From assembly GCF_001898175.1 (NCBI RefSeq), contig NZ_MKTH01000020.1, positions 1 to 64,000 of the forward strand: a stretch of 64,000 bases of DNA, read 5' to 3'. Within the stretch, counting starts at the first letter, position 1; each line of letters begins with the position of its first letter. The translations under genes and the position numbers were made by a program. Under the pieces are notes generated by a model that worked only from the letters and a program-made list of their open reading frames with translations, did no database searches and was not told where the DNA came from. Positions 56,143-64,000 of this stretch are shown here, piece by piece. This DNA comes from Cellulomonas sp. 73-92. Lineage in GTDB: Bacteria > Actinomycetota > Actinomycetes > Actinomycetales > Cellulomonadaceae.

Positions 56143-56841
56143 ATGGAGGTGCGGGTGGACGGGGGCGTGGTCGTCGGCGTCGTCGGCGCGCGCGGCGGTG
56201 TCGGCGCCTCGACGCTCGCCGCCCTCGTCGCCCTGCGGGCGTCCCGGCGCACAGCGACCGTCCTCGTCGACCTGGAGGCGGCGTCGGGCGGGCTCGACGT
56301 GCTCGTCGGGCTGGAGGAGCAGGCGGGCGCGCGCTGGCCGGACCTCGCGCGGGCGCGCGGCGACGTGGACGGCCGAGACGTCGTCGCGCTGCTCCCGCGC
56401 TGGGGCCGCGTGGCGCTGCTCTCGTGCGACCGGGCTCGGCCGGGTGCCGTGGAGCCGGAGACGGCCGCCGACGTGGTGGGCGCGCTGGCGCGGGCGTCGG
56501 GCTGCGTCGTCGTCGACCTCGGGCGGGCGGCGGTGCTGGCCAGGCACCCGGTGCTCGGCCGGTGCGACCGGGTCGCCCTGGTGGCGGGCCGCGACCTGCG
56601 CTCCGTGGCCGGCGCGATGTCGCTCCTGCCGGCCCTCGCCGAGGTCGCCGCGGGGCTCGTCGTGCGTGGCCCGGGACCGGGCGGGCTGGGGGCCGATGAG
56701 CTGGCGGAGGCCGTCGGAGTGCCGATGCTGTGGAGCGGCCGGCCCGATCGAGCGCTCGTGCGGGCCGCCGAGCAGGGACTGGTGCCGTCGCGCGGGCCGG
56801 CCGGGAGGGCCGCCGCCGCGGTCCTGGAGCGCCTGCTGTGA
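56143..56841 (+). CDS. ssd: Ssd/CpaE-like ATPase of the Tad locus
   Basis: A 232-residue MinD/ParA-like protein: VVGARGGVGASTLAALVAL is a deviant Walker A in which the usual lysine is Ala-Ser (GVGAST), and VLVDLEAASGGLDVLVG a Walker A-prime/signature region. It matches the helicase/secretion-neighbourhood CpaE-like family, short because the N-terminal receiver-like part is absent. Likely helps place the pilus. Start uncertain because of the repeat upstream. Overlaps cpaF (GTGA). Confidence 0.75.
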   Translation: MEVRVDGGVVVGVVGARGGVGASTLAALVALRASRRTATVLVDLEAASGGLDVLVGLEEQAGARWPDLARARGDVDGRDVVALLPRWGRVALLSCDRARPGAVEPETAADVVGALARASGCVVVDLGRAAVLARHPVLGRCDRVALVAGRDLRSVAGAMSLLPALAEVAAGLVVRGPGPGGLGADELAEAVGVPMLWSGRPDRALVRAAEQGLVPSRGPAGRAAAAVLERLL

Positions 56842-58085
56842 CCGCCGTGGCCGACGACCTCCCGGTCGTGACGCCGGCGCTCGTGGCCGCCGTCCGGGCC
56901 CGGCTCGGCTCCTCGCGGCCGGACGGCGACGGCGCGGACCCCGCCGCGCTGCGAGCCGCGGTCGTCGTCGCCGTGCGCGACTCCGGGACGCTCCTCGGCC
57001 CGGAGGACCTCGAGCTCGCCGTGCGGCAGGTGCGCGACGAGCTGCTCGGCGCCGGCCCGCTGCAGCGGTGGCTCGACGATCCGGCGGTGACGGACGTCCT
57101 GGTCAACGCGCCCGACGAGGTGTGGGTCGAGCGCCACGGACGGCTGTCGCAGACGGCCACCCGGTTCGCGTCGGCGACCGACGTCCGTGCCCTGGCGGTC
57201 CGCCTCGCGGCCGCCGGTGGCCAGCGACTCGACGACGCGGCGCCGACCGCAGACGCCCGGCTGCCCGACGGCACCCGCCTGCACGCGGTGCTCCCGCCCC
57301 TCGGTGGGCCGTGCGCGCTGCTGTCGCTGCGCGTGGTCCGGGCGCGGCCATTCACGGTGGAGGAGCTCACCGCGTGCGGGACGGTCGCGCCCTCGGCGGC
57401 GCCCGTGCTGCGCGCGCTCGTCGCCGCGCGCGCAACCGTCCTCATCAGCGGCGCGACCGGCTCGGGCAAGACGACGCTCCTGGCGAGCCTGCTGTCCCTC
57501 GTGCCGCCCGACGAGCGGATCGTCCTCATCGAGGAGAGCGGCGAGCTGCAGCCGTCGCACCCGCACGTGGTGCGGCTGGTGACGCGGCGTGCGAACGTCG
57601 ACGGCGCGGGGCGGGTGGACCTGCCCGAGCTGGTGCGCCAGGCGCTGCGGATGCGGCCGGACCGCATCGTGCTCGGCGAGTGCCGCGGCGCCGAGGTGCG
57701 CGACGTCCTGGCCGCCCTCAACACCGGCCACGAGGGCGGGTTCGCCACGGTCCACGCCAACGCCGCGTCCGACGTGGCCGCCCGGCTCGAGGCGCTCGGC
57801 TCGCTGGCGGGGCTGTCGCGGGACGCGCTCGCGGCGCAGGCCGCCTCGGCGGTCGACGCGGTGCTGCACCTGCGGCGGGTGGGGCCGGGCCGGACGGTAC
57901 GGCACCTCGAGGAGATCGCCGTCGTGCGCCGCGCCCCCGGTGGCGAGCTGGAGGTGGTGCCGGCGCTGCGGTGCGCCGCGGACGGCGTTGTCGACCGTGG
58001 TCCCGGCTGGCAGGCGCTGGCGCGTCGGCTCGGTAGGGAGGTCGTCGCGTGGGACGGCGTGGATGCCGTGGCCGGTGGGCGGTGA
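56838..58085 (+). CDS. cpaF: CpaF/TadA secretion ATPase
   Basis: A 415-residue type II/IV secretion ATPase: Walker A GATGSGKT (205-212), Walker B/Asp-box region RPDRIVLGECRGAE, His-box NTGHEGGFATVHAN. Powers Flp pilus assembly or retraction. GTG start overlapping the ssd stop, and its stop overlapping tadB, so the pilus genes are coupled. Confidence 0.92.
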   Translation: MTAVADDLPVVTPALVAAVRARLGSSRPDGDGADPAALRAAVVVAVRDSGTLLGPEDLELAVRQVRDELLGAGPLQRWLDDPAVTDVLVNAPDEVWVERHGRLSQTATRFASATDVRALAVRLAAAGGQRLDDAAPTADARLPDGTRLHAVLPPLGGPCALLSLRVVRARPFTVEELTACGTVAPSAAPVLRALVAARATVLISGATGSGKTTLLASLLSLVPPDERIVLIEESGELQPSHPHVVRLVTRRANVDGAGRVDLPELVRQALRMRPDRIVLGECRGAEVRDVLAALNTGHEGGFATVHANAASDVAARLEALGSLAGLSRDALAAQAASAVDAVLHLRRVGPGRTVRHLEEIAVVRRAPGGELEVVPALRCAADGVVDRGPGWQALARRLGREVVAWDGVDAVAGGR

Positions 58086-58774
58086 CCGGCCTCGGCGTTC
58101 TCGTCGGCCTGCTCGGCAGCGCGGCGGTCGCGTGCGCGGGTGGCGCCCGACGTCGGCCGCCCGCACCGGCCGGCCGGCGGACCACGACCGGCCCCGGCGC
58201 ACGCGCACCCGGCCGCCGGCTCGGCGCACGACGGTCCGCCGCGGATCGCGGCGAGGCCCGGCTCGCGGGGGCGCTCGTCGAGGTGGCGGCGTTGCTGCGG
58301 GCGGGGACGGCGCCGGCGGACGCCTGGAGCGGCGTCCTCGGGCTCCCCGTCGCGGACCGCGTGCCGACTGTCGCACAGCTCGCCACGGTCGCCGGCCCCG
58401 CTCGTCGCGCGCGCGGCTCGCCGCCGCCACCGCTCGCCGCGGTGGTCGCCGCGGCGCGGGTGGCCGACGAGCTCGGCGCACCGCTGTCCGGCGTCCTCGA
58501 CCAGGTGGCCGCCGCGATCGCGGCGCAGGCCGAGGCGGCGGCCGAGGTGGACGCGGCGCTGGCCGGTCCCCGCTCGTCCGCCCGCGTGCTCCTGTGGTTG
58601 CCCGCGCTCGGCGTCGTGCTCGGCACGGCGCTCGGCGCCGACCCGATCGGCCAGCTGATCGGCGGCGGCGTCGGGACCGCGGCCGGTGTGCTCGGCCTGG
58701 CCCTGGTCGTCATCGGCCATGCGTGGAGCACGACACTGCTGCGCCGCGTAGCGCGCGCCGGGACCGCGCCGTGA
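58082..58774 (+). CDS. tadB: TadB-like pilus membrane platform protein
   Basis: A 230-residue protein with the T2SSF (GspF/TadB-type) central helical segment (LVEVAALLRAGTAPADAW, VADELGAPLSGVLDQVAAAIAAQ) and membrane segments at the N-terminus (VLVGLLGSAAVACAGG) and C-terminus (LLWLPALGVVLGTALG, GVLGLALVVIGHA). Shorter than many TadB proteins. GTG start overlaps cpaF; the stop lies in a repeat copy. Confidence 0.82.
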   Translation: MTGLGVLVGLLGSAAVACAGGARRRPPAPAGRRTTTGPGARAPGRRLGARRSAADRGEARLAGALVEVAALLRAGTAPADAWSGVLGLPVADRVPTVAQLATVAGPARRARGSPPPPLAAVVAAARVADELGAPLSGVLDQVAAAIAAQAEAAAEVDAALAGPRSSARVLLWLPALGVVLGTALGADPIGQLIGGGVGTAAGVLGLALVVIGHAWSTTLLRRVARAGTAP

Positions 58775-58929
58775 CGGGGACGGCACTGTCACCGGCTCGC
58801 ACGGTCGCCGGGATCGCGCCGTGGCCGGGACGGCGCGTGGCCGGGGCCGCGCGGGACCGGGATCCCGCCGTGCTGGGAACTGGGCGTGGCGGGGACCACG
58901 CCGTGAGGGGGACCGTGCCGTGACTGGGA
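58760..58929 (+). repeat. Degenerate repeat array at the tadB-tadC junction
   Basis: Copies of GGGACCGCGCCGTGA and variants begin at 58760, 58810, 58859, 58892 and 58909, at multiples of about 16-17 bases. The first contains the tadB stop and the last the tadC GTG; those two match at 19 of 21 bases. Confidence 0.65.
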
Positions 58930-59585
58930 TCGCGGTGCTCGCCCTCCTGGTGGCGGCGCTGCCATGGGCCGCCGGCCGGAGCGTTCGAGACGTGGCGCGT
59001 CGAGGGACCGTGCCGACGGCGAGCGGCACGGGCTCAGCGGCGGAGGACGGGTCGGTGATGAGCAGCCCGGTGGGTGGTCGCACGGCGGGCCGGGAGCGCC
59101 GGCCCGGGACGACGACCGCCGGCCGGCCTGGGCACCCTCGAGACCCCGCCCGGTCGTCCGCGGTCGATCCGGCGCTCCTCCTCGACCTGGTGGCCGTCGC
59201 CCTCGCGGCGGGCGCACCCGTTCCGACAGCCCTCGTGTCGGTGGGCACCGCCTGGCCCGGCCATGCGGGGGAGGCGCTGGTGCGCGCCGCCCGGGCGCTC
59301 ACGCTGGGCGCGTCGTGGGACGTCGCGTGGGCCGGCGGCGGCGCGGCGGCGCTCGCGGTGGCGAGGGCGCTCGAACCCGCGTGGACGGCAGGTGCGTCGC
59401 CGGTGCCGTTGCTGCGGACGGCCGCGGACCGGTTGCGCTCGCGGCGTCGAGCGGAGACCCGGGCGGCCGCCGGGAGGCTCGGCGTGCAGCTGGTCCTCCC
59501 GCTGACCCTCTGCTACCTGCCGGCGTTCGTGCTGGTGGGACTCGTACCGGTGGTGGTCTCGCTGTCGAGCAGCCTCCTCGGGTGA
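58920..59585 (+). CDS. tadC: TadC-like pilus membrane platform protein
   Basis: A 221-residue protein with T2SSF features: LLLDLVAVALAAGAPVPTAL, a middle Ala-rich helical region, and a C-terminal membrane pair ending LVLPLTLCYLPAFVLVGLVPVVV. An unusual Pro/Thr/Arg-rich linker (residues about 20-75) follows the first membrane segment. GTG start in a repeat copy. Partner of TadB as the inner-membrane platform. Confidence 0.8.
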   Translation: MTGIAVLALLVAALPWAAGRSVRDVARRGTVPTASGTGSAAEDGSVMSSPVGGRTAGRERRPGTTTAGRPGHPRDPARSSAVDPALLLDLVAVALAAGAPVPTALVSVGTAWPGHAGEALVRAARALTLGASWDVAWAGGGAAALAVARALEPAWTAGASPVPLLRTAADRLRSRRRAETRAAAGRLGVQLVLPLTLCYLPAFVLVGLVPVVVSLSSSLLG

Positions 59586-59712
59586 GGCGACCACAGCCCG
59601 TCGTCCGGGTGCGCCCATCCGGGGGAGGCCCGCGGTCCGGCCGGCACGGTCCTCGGTCGTCGGGACGCTCGTCCGGTCGGCCGTCCGGCCGGCGTCGGAG
59701 GAGGGAGCAGGC

Positions 59713-60006
59713 ATGGACGGGGCAGGCACGGGCGACGGGGGCACGACGAGGGCGGCGCGCAGTGCGCGGCGGACGAGGAGCCGCGTGCAAGCGGCGGCAC
59801 AGGCTGCGGTGCGGGGGCTGGGCCAGTGGCGCATGCCTGGGTGGCGGACCGGCGAGGTGGCCGGTGACGCCGGGACGACGACCGCCGAGTACGCCATGGT
59901 GACGATGGCCGCGGTGGCGTTCGCCGGCCTGCTGGCCCTCGTGCTCCGCAGCGACGAGGTGCGCGGCATGCTGACCGACCTGGTCCACCGCGCGCTCAGC
60001 CAGTGA
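59713..60006 (+). CDS. DUF4244 Flp-pilin-like protein
   Basis: A 97-residue protein with a basic N-terminus and the pilin-like segment DAGTTTAEYAMVTMAAVAFAG, which has the G/E-rich cleavage and hydrophobic helix pattern of Flp pilins (DUF4244 in Actinobacteria). GGAGGAGGGAG precedes the ATG. Probably the structural pilin. Overlaps the tadE-like gene (GTGA). Confidence 0.8.
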   Translation: MDGAGTGDGGTTRAARSARRTRSRVQAAAQAAVRGLGQWRMPGWRTGEVAGDAGTTTAEYAMVTMAAVAFAGLLALVLRSDEVRGMLTDLVHRALSQ

Positions 60007-60344
60007 GGCGCGGACGCGACGGCGGAGCCGTGACGGTCGAGCTCGCGGTCGGCATGGTGAGCGTGGTCGTCCTGCTCGGGCTCGTGCTCGCGCTGGTCGC
60101 CGCGGGCATCGCCCAGATCAGGTGCACCGATGCGGCGCGGGCGGGCGCTCGGGCGGCGGCGCTGGGCGACGACGACGAGGCGGTGGCGCTCGTGGTGCGA
60201 AGGTCGGCCGGCGGTGGTGCGTCGACGACCGTGGCGCGGGCCGACGGGTGGGTCGACGTCACCGTGCGCGTGCCGGTCCTCGGCGGCGTGCTGCTCGACG
60301 GCCTGACCGCTGACGCGACCGCCGGCCTGCCGGTCGAGCCGTGA
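60003..60344 (+). CDS. TadE-like pilus protein
   Basis: A 113-residue protein: short charged start, hydrophobic helix (LAVGMVSVVVLLGLVLALVAAG) and a TadE-type outside tail (QIRCTDAARAGARAAALGD). The GGAVTVELAVG start is the pseudopilin-like TadE signature (TxE). GTG start overlapping the DUF4244 gene. Confidence 0.8.
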   Translation: MRRGRDGGAVTVELAVGMVSVVVLLGLVLALVAAGIAQIRCTDAARAGARAAALGDDDEAVALVVRRSAGGGASTTVARADGWVDVTVRVPVLGGVLLDGLTADATAGLPVEP

Positions 60345-60727
60345 GCGCGCGGGCCGCGACGGTCCGCGCGGGGTGGCGCTCCGACGAGGGCGCCGGCTCG
60401 GTCCTGACGCTGGCCGTCGGCGCGGTGGTCGTCGTGCTCGCGGTTGCCCTCGGTCTGCTGGTCCAGGCGACCGGCGCCCACGCCCGCGCCCAGCTGGTGG
60501 CGGACCTGTCGGCGCTGGCGGCCGCCCAGCAGGCGCAGCGCGCGGCGTTCGGGATCCCCGGCGTCGGCGACCCGTGCGGGAGGGCGCGGGACGTCGCCGT
60601 GCACAACGGCGGCACGCTCGCGCACTGCTCCGAGCCCCGCCCGGGCCAGGTCGCGGTCGACGCCGTCGTGACCACCCCGCTCGGCGCCGCCCACGTGACG
60701 GCCCGGGCGGGGCCCCGGCCGCCGTGA
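60341..60727 (+). CDS. Helicase/secretion-neighbourhood TadE/TadG-like protein
   Basis: A 128-residue protein: DEGAGSVLTLAVGAVVVVLAVALGLLVQATGAHARAQ is the membrane helix region (only the GAGSVLTLAVG start is cited as signature), followed by a tail with ADLSALAAAQQAQ and two cysteines (DPCGRAR, AHCSE). Matches the TadE-like family next to DECH helicases. GTG start overlapping its neighbour. Confidence 0.78.
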   Translation: MSARAATVRAGWRSDEGAGSVLTLAVGAVVVVLAVALGLLVQATGAHARAQLVADLSALAAAQQAQRAAFGIPGVGDPCGRARDVAVHNGGTLAHCSEPRPGQVAVDAVVTTPLGAAHVTARAGPRPP

Positions 60728-60735
60728 CGGCACCG

Positions 60736-63129
60736 CTACGCGGGGGCGTGCGCCAGCACCGCGTCGAGCAGGCGGATCGCGGCGTCCTTCTCGAGGGGCT
60801 CGTTGCCGTTGCCGCACTTCGGCGACTGGACGCAGCCGGGGCACCCGGACGCGCAGCCGCACCCGGCGATGGCGTCACGCGTGGCGCGCAGCCACGCAGC
60901 CCCGAGGTGGAAGCCGCGTTCGGCGAACCCGGCGCCACCGGGGTAGCCGTCGTGCACGAACACCGTGGCCGTCTCGGTGTCCGGGTGCTGCACCGTCGAC
61001 AGGCCACCCAGGTCCCAGCGGTCGCACGTCGCGAGCAACGGCAGGAGGCCGATCGACGCGTGCTCGGCGGCGTGCAGCGCACCCGGGGCCAGCTCGGCGG
61101 TGACGCCGGCCTCCGACAGGACCGAGGCGGGCGCCGTCCACCAGACGGCGGTCGTCGGCAGGGTCCGCGCCGGCAGGTCGAGCTCCTCCGAGCCGAGCAC
61201 CTGCAGGTCGGGGAGGCGTTTGCGCTGGTAGCCGAGCACCTGGCTGGTGACGTCCACCGCGCCGAACCCCCACGTCACGGGCCCCCACGCGACCTCGTGG
61301 TCGACGCGCCGGACCTCCGTCGAGGTCACCCACCGGGCCCACGTGCCGTAGTCGACGGCGCGCCGCGTCACCAGGGCGATGCCGTCCTCGAGCGAAAGGC
61401 CATCGACCACGTAGGTGGTCCCCTGGTGCACGTAGACGGCGCCGGGGTGGACCGTCGAGTCGGCGGCGGCCGCGTCGACCGTGCCGAGCAGCCGGCCCGT
61501 CTCGGACTCCACGACCCGCACCGGCTCGCCGCCGGCACCCCGCAGGTCCGTCAGCCGGTTCGCGGGCTCGGGGTGCGTCCAGTACCAGCCCGACGAGCGC
61601 CGCCGCAGCCATCCCCGGTCGACCAGCTCGTCCAGCACGGCGGGGGCACCCGGGCCGAACAGGTCGAGCTCGTCGGCCCGCAGCGGGCGCTCGGCGGCGG
61701 CGGCGGCGAGGTGCGGGCCCAGCACGTAGGGGTTGCCGGTGTCGAACACGGTGGCCTCGACGGGCACGTCCAGGACGGCGGCTGGGTGCTGCACCAGGTA
61801 GGTGTCCAGCGGGTCCTCGCGTGCGACGAGCACGGCGAGCCCTTCGGTCCCCGCCCGCCCCGCCCGTCCCACCTGCTGCCAGAACGACACCCGGGTGCCC
61901 GGCCACCCGGCGACGAGCACGGCGTCGAGCCCGGTGATGTCGACGCCGAGCTCCAGCGCGTTCGTCGTCGCCAGCGCCCGCAGCTCGCCGGTGCGGATCG
62001 CCCGCTCCAGCTCGCGTCGCTCCTCGGGCAGGTACCCGCCGCGGTAGGCGGACACGAGGCCCTCGAGCCGGTGGTCCACCTCGCCGAGGTGCGCGCGTGT
62101 CGTCGTCGCCACCGACTCCGCGCCACGCCGCGACCGCGTGAACGCCAGCGTCCGGGCGCCCGCGACGACGAGGTCCGTCAGCAGGTCGGCGACCTCAGCC
62201 GTCGCCGTGCGCCGGGGCTTCTCGACCGGTCCCCACGGGTCTTCGTCGGGCAGCAGGTCCGACCAGGGGGCGTCGCCGCCAGGCAGCTCGGGCGGTCGCC
62301 ACAGGACGACGGTCCGCCGGCCTGCGGGCGAGACGTCGTCATCCACCGCGACCACCTCGTCGGGCTCGACGCCGATCAGACGCGCGGCGCTGACCTGCGG
62401 CTCCGCGGTGGTCGCCGACGCGAGGACGAATGTCGGGCTCGCGCCGTAGGCCGCCGCGAGGCGCCGCAGCCGGCGCAGGACGAGCCCGACGTGCGCGCCG
62501 AACACCCCCCGGTAGGCGTGGCCCTCGTCGACCACGACGTAGGCCAGCGACGAGAGGAGCCGCGACCAGCGCTCGTGCTGCGGCAGCAGCGCGAAGTGCA
62601 GGAAGTCGGGGTTCGTCAGCACCACGTCGGCGTACTCACGGGCCCAGCGCCGCTCGTCGGGCGGCGAGTCGCCGTCGCAGGTCGTGACGCGCAGGTCGCG
62701 GACGGCCGCGGCCGCCAGCAGGCGCTCGAGCGCGTGCACCTGGTCCGAGGCCAGCGCCTTCGTCGGGCAGAGGTAGAGGGTCGTGGCCCGCCGGACGACG
62801 GTCTCGATCCGGCCCGACGACGCCGGAGGGGCCGCGGCGTGCCGGACGGCCGAGAGCGCCGGCAGCCAGAACGCGAGCGACTTGCCCGATCCCGTGGAGG
62901 TGGCGAGGACGGTGTGGTGGCCGGACCACGCCGCGTCCGCGGCCCGCGCCTGGTGGGTCCAGGGCCGCTCGACGCCCAGCGCGCGGTACCCCGCCACGAC
63001 GTCCGGGTCCGCCCACGCCGGCCACTCCGCCGTCCTGCCCTCCCGGGCCGGCAGGTGCCGCACGTGCGTCGCCCGGTCAGCGCGGCGCCCGCCGGCGAGC
63101 AGCACGTCGAGCAGGTCGCCGGTGGGCAC
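60736..63129 (-). CDS. DECH/MrfA-type DEAD-box helicase
   Basis: A 797-residue SF2 helicase: Walker A TGSGKS (79-84), DEAH-like VVDEGHAY, and helicase C motifs (ATTNALELGVDI, QQVGRAGR). The C-terminus has the five cysteines C757, C759, C763, C766, C772, as in the DUF1998/MrfA zinc site of the mitomycin-repair helicase. Encoded convergently with the Tad genes, the classic actinobacterial helicase/secretion neighbourhood. Confidence 0.9.
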   Translation of the reverse strand: MPTGDLLDVLLAGGRRADRATHVRHLPAREGRTAEWPAWADPDVVAGYRALGVERPWTHQARAADAAWSGHHTVLATSTGSGKSLAFWLPALSAVRHAAAPPASSGRIETVVRRATTLYLCPTKALASDQVHALERLLAAAAVRDLRVTTCDGDSPPDERRWAREYADVVLTNPDFLHFALLPQHERWSRLLSSLAYVVVDEGHAYRGVFGAHVGLVLRRLRRLAAAYGASPTFVLASATTAEPQVSAARLIGVEPDEVVAVDDDVSPAGRRTVVLWRPPELPGGDAPWSDLLPDEDPWGPVEKPRRTATAEVADLLTDLVVAGARTLAFTRSRRGAESVATTTRAHLGEVDHRLEGLVSAYRGGYLPEERRELERAIRTGELRALATTNALELGVDITGLDAVLVAGWPGTRVSFWQQVGRAGRAGTEGLAVLVAREDPLDTYLVQHPAAVLDVPVEATVFDTGNPYVLGPHLAAAAAERPLRADELDLFGPGAPAVLDELVDRGWLRRRSSGWYWTHPEPANRLTDLRGAGGEPVRVVESETGRLLGTVDAAAADSTVHPGAVYVHQGTTYVVDGLSLEDGIALVTRRAVDYGTWARWVTSTEVRRVDHEVAWGPVTWGFGAVDVTSQVLGYQRKRLPDLQVLGSEELDLPARTLPTTAVWWTAPASVLSEAGVTAELAPGALHAAEHASIGLLPLLATCDRWDLGGLSTVQHPDTETATVFVHDGYPGGAGFAERGFHLGAAWLRATRDAIAGCGCASGCPGCVQSPKCGNGNEPLEKDAAIRLLDAVLAHAPA

Positions 63130-63168
63130 GGCGCCATCCTCACACGCAGCACCGACCCCGGCGGCGCC

Positions 63169-63912
63169 TCACCAGCCCCACGAGGAGTCCGCGTGCGGCG
63201 GCGTCGGGCAGGTGCCGCCGGGCTGGATCACCGGCTCGAAGTGCCACGGCTCGTTGGCGTACGTGCGGCACAGCCCGAACCGGCCCCCGTGGACGCCGAG
63301 CCAGGCGGCACCGGACGTCGGGCCGACGTCGATCGCCTCACCCTGCACGTGCGCCGACTTGTCGGGCGGCAGCACCCAGCGGTGCGCCTCCGTCACCGAG
63401 CCGTACGTGGCGATGTCCCCGGCGATGATCTGCTCCTGCTCGGCGACCGAGCGCCAGCCGGAGGTCAGGGTGAGCGTCACGCCGGCGGCGCGGGCCGCCG
63501 CCTTGGCCGCCTCGAAGCGGCGGAGCAGCTCGGGATCGAGCCCGGTGGCGGTGGAACCGGACGTCGGCTCGTCGGCCGATGACTCGGAGGCGCTGGCGGT
63601 GGGCCCGGGGCCCGCGGCGGCCTGGCCGGCGGCCGTCGACGTGCCGCCGGCCAAGCCGTCGGCCGCCCGATCGCCGTCGGTGCCCGACCGCGGGTTCGTC
63701 GTCCGCGCGCCCGGCTGCGTCCCGACACCGGGGCCCGGCGCCTGCCGAGCCGCGCCGATCGCCCCGGGCGCCGTGCGGAGAGGCTCGCCGGCCGCGGGCG
63801 TGGTGAAGGCGAGTGCCAGGACACCGGCGGACCCGAGCAGGATCACCGCGGCGACGAGCACCGCGACGGTGGCGTACCGGTGCCGTGGCTGATCCGTGGT
63901 GGGAGGTCGCAT
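63169..63912 (-). CDS. VanY-type D-alanyl-D-alanine carboxypeptidase (possibly partial start)
   Basis: A 247-residue protein from the chosen ATG: a membrane segment (YATVAVLVAAVILLGSAGVLA), a Pro/Thr/Ala-rich linker and a C-terminal VanY domain with SGWRSVAEQEQI, SAHVQGEAIDVGP (metal His/Asp) and EPWHFEPV (metal His). It trims peptidoglycan stem peptides. The start may be further upstream, beyond the window end. Confidence 0.8.
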   Translation of the reverse strand: MRPPTTDQPRHRYATVAVLVAAVILLGSAGVLALAFTTPAAGEPLRTAPGAIGAARQAPGPGVGTQPGARTTNPRSGTDGDRAADGLAGGTSTAAGQAAAGPGPTASASESSADEPTSGSTATGLDPELLRRFEAAKAAARAAGVTLTLTSGWRSVAEQEQIIAGDIATYGSVTEAHRWVLPPDKSAHVQGEAIDVGPTSGAAWLGVHGGRFGLCRTYANEPWHFEPVIQPGGTCPTPPHADSSWGW

Positions 63913-64000
63913 GCCTCCACGGTCGCCGGATCCCCGCCGGCCGTCGTCGCCGCGCGGGATGACCACGGCCGCCGGGGGCCGCGACGACCGTCGGACCACC

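Noticed and set aside
54911..59302. A minus-strand reading frame of over 1,400 codons
   Set aside because: It is a shadow of the HAD and Tad genes in the wrong frame or strand, with Arg/Pro-rich low-complexity translation.

Overview
The window comes from a high-GC, motile actinobacterium, most likely in the Cellulomonadaceae or nearby Micrococcales. Supporting observations are the very high GC content, frequent GTG starts with 4-base GTGA/ATGA overlaps, a mycothiol synthase (mshD), the actinobacterial Tad-pilus/DECH-helicase neighbourhood, a LAXTG-type wall-anchor motif and an actinobacterial otsA-otsB pair. The genus assignment is inference. No insertion sequence, prophage or CRISPR array is seen, and I found no clearly broken gene.

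Layout. 1-3969 (+): the end of a methyl-accepting chemotaxis protein, then cheB, cheR, a CheY, a CheX-like protein, a second CheY and a second CheX-like protein, tightly coupled. 3971-9601 (-): two tandem paralogous membrane-anchored PQQ-type beta-propellers, then otsA-otsB for trehalose. 9738-13223 (+): a membrane Ser/Thr kinase, a small membrane protein and a membrane-anchored DsbA-like protein, followed by a strong terminator and tRNA-Thr(TGT). 13412-17798: small membrane proteins, an SDR/MmyB-like regulator pair, and a divergent LuxR response regulator/histidine kinase pair.

18107-30075 is the most unusual part. It holds two separate SipW/TasA-like loci. Locus A (+) has a TasA-like protein, a SipW signal peptidase, a LAXTG-anchored protein and two further SipW-type secreted proteins. 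Locus B (-) has a TasA-like protein, a SipW peptidase and a Pro/Thr-rich secreted protein, and lies directly downstream of a membrane GGDEF-EAL protein. All five SipW-type exports share an aromatic-(T/S)-D motif after the hydrophobic segment. Between the loci lie a hexapeptide beta-helix protein and a flavin gene group (FMN reductase, luciferase-like monooxygenase, FAD oxidoreductase). I read the two loci as a candidate cell-surface fibre or matrix system with a possible link to c-di-GMP and perhaps flagellar sigma control.

30178-54717 is mostly housekeeping and accessory genes: a NERD-domain protein, a MarR/DHA2 efflux pair with two matching operators, a PhoU-like/PiT phosphate pair preceded by a cloverleaf-shaped RNA candidate, an AbiEi/DUF559-type protein, an APH-family kinase, mshD-ppk-mutT1-like (overlapping), an FAD oxidoreductase, an MBL hydrolase, an MprF-like membrane protein, MATE efflux, acetyl-CoA synthetase, an FNT channel, malic enzyme and a small lipoprotein.

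55030-63912 is the Tad pilus neighbourhood: a HAD-IB phosphatase diverges from ssd-cpaF-tadB-tadC-(Flp-like DUF4244)-tadE-like-tadG-like, which converges on a DECH/MrfA-type helicase. A VanY-type carboxypeptidase ends the window. Nearly all pilus genes overlap by GTGA; the tadB-tadC junction is the exception and contains a degenerate repeat array.
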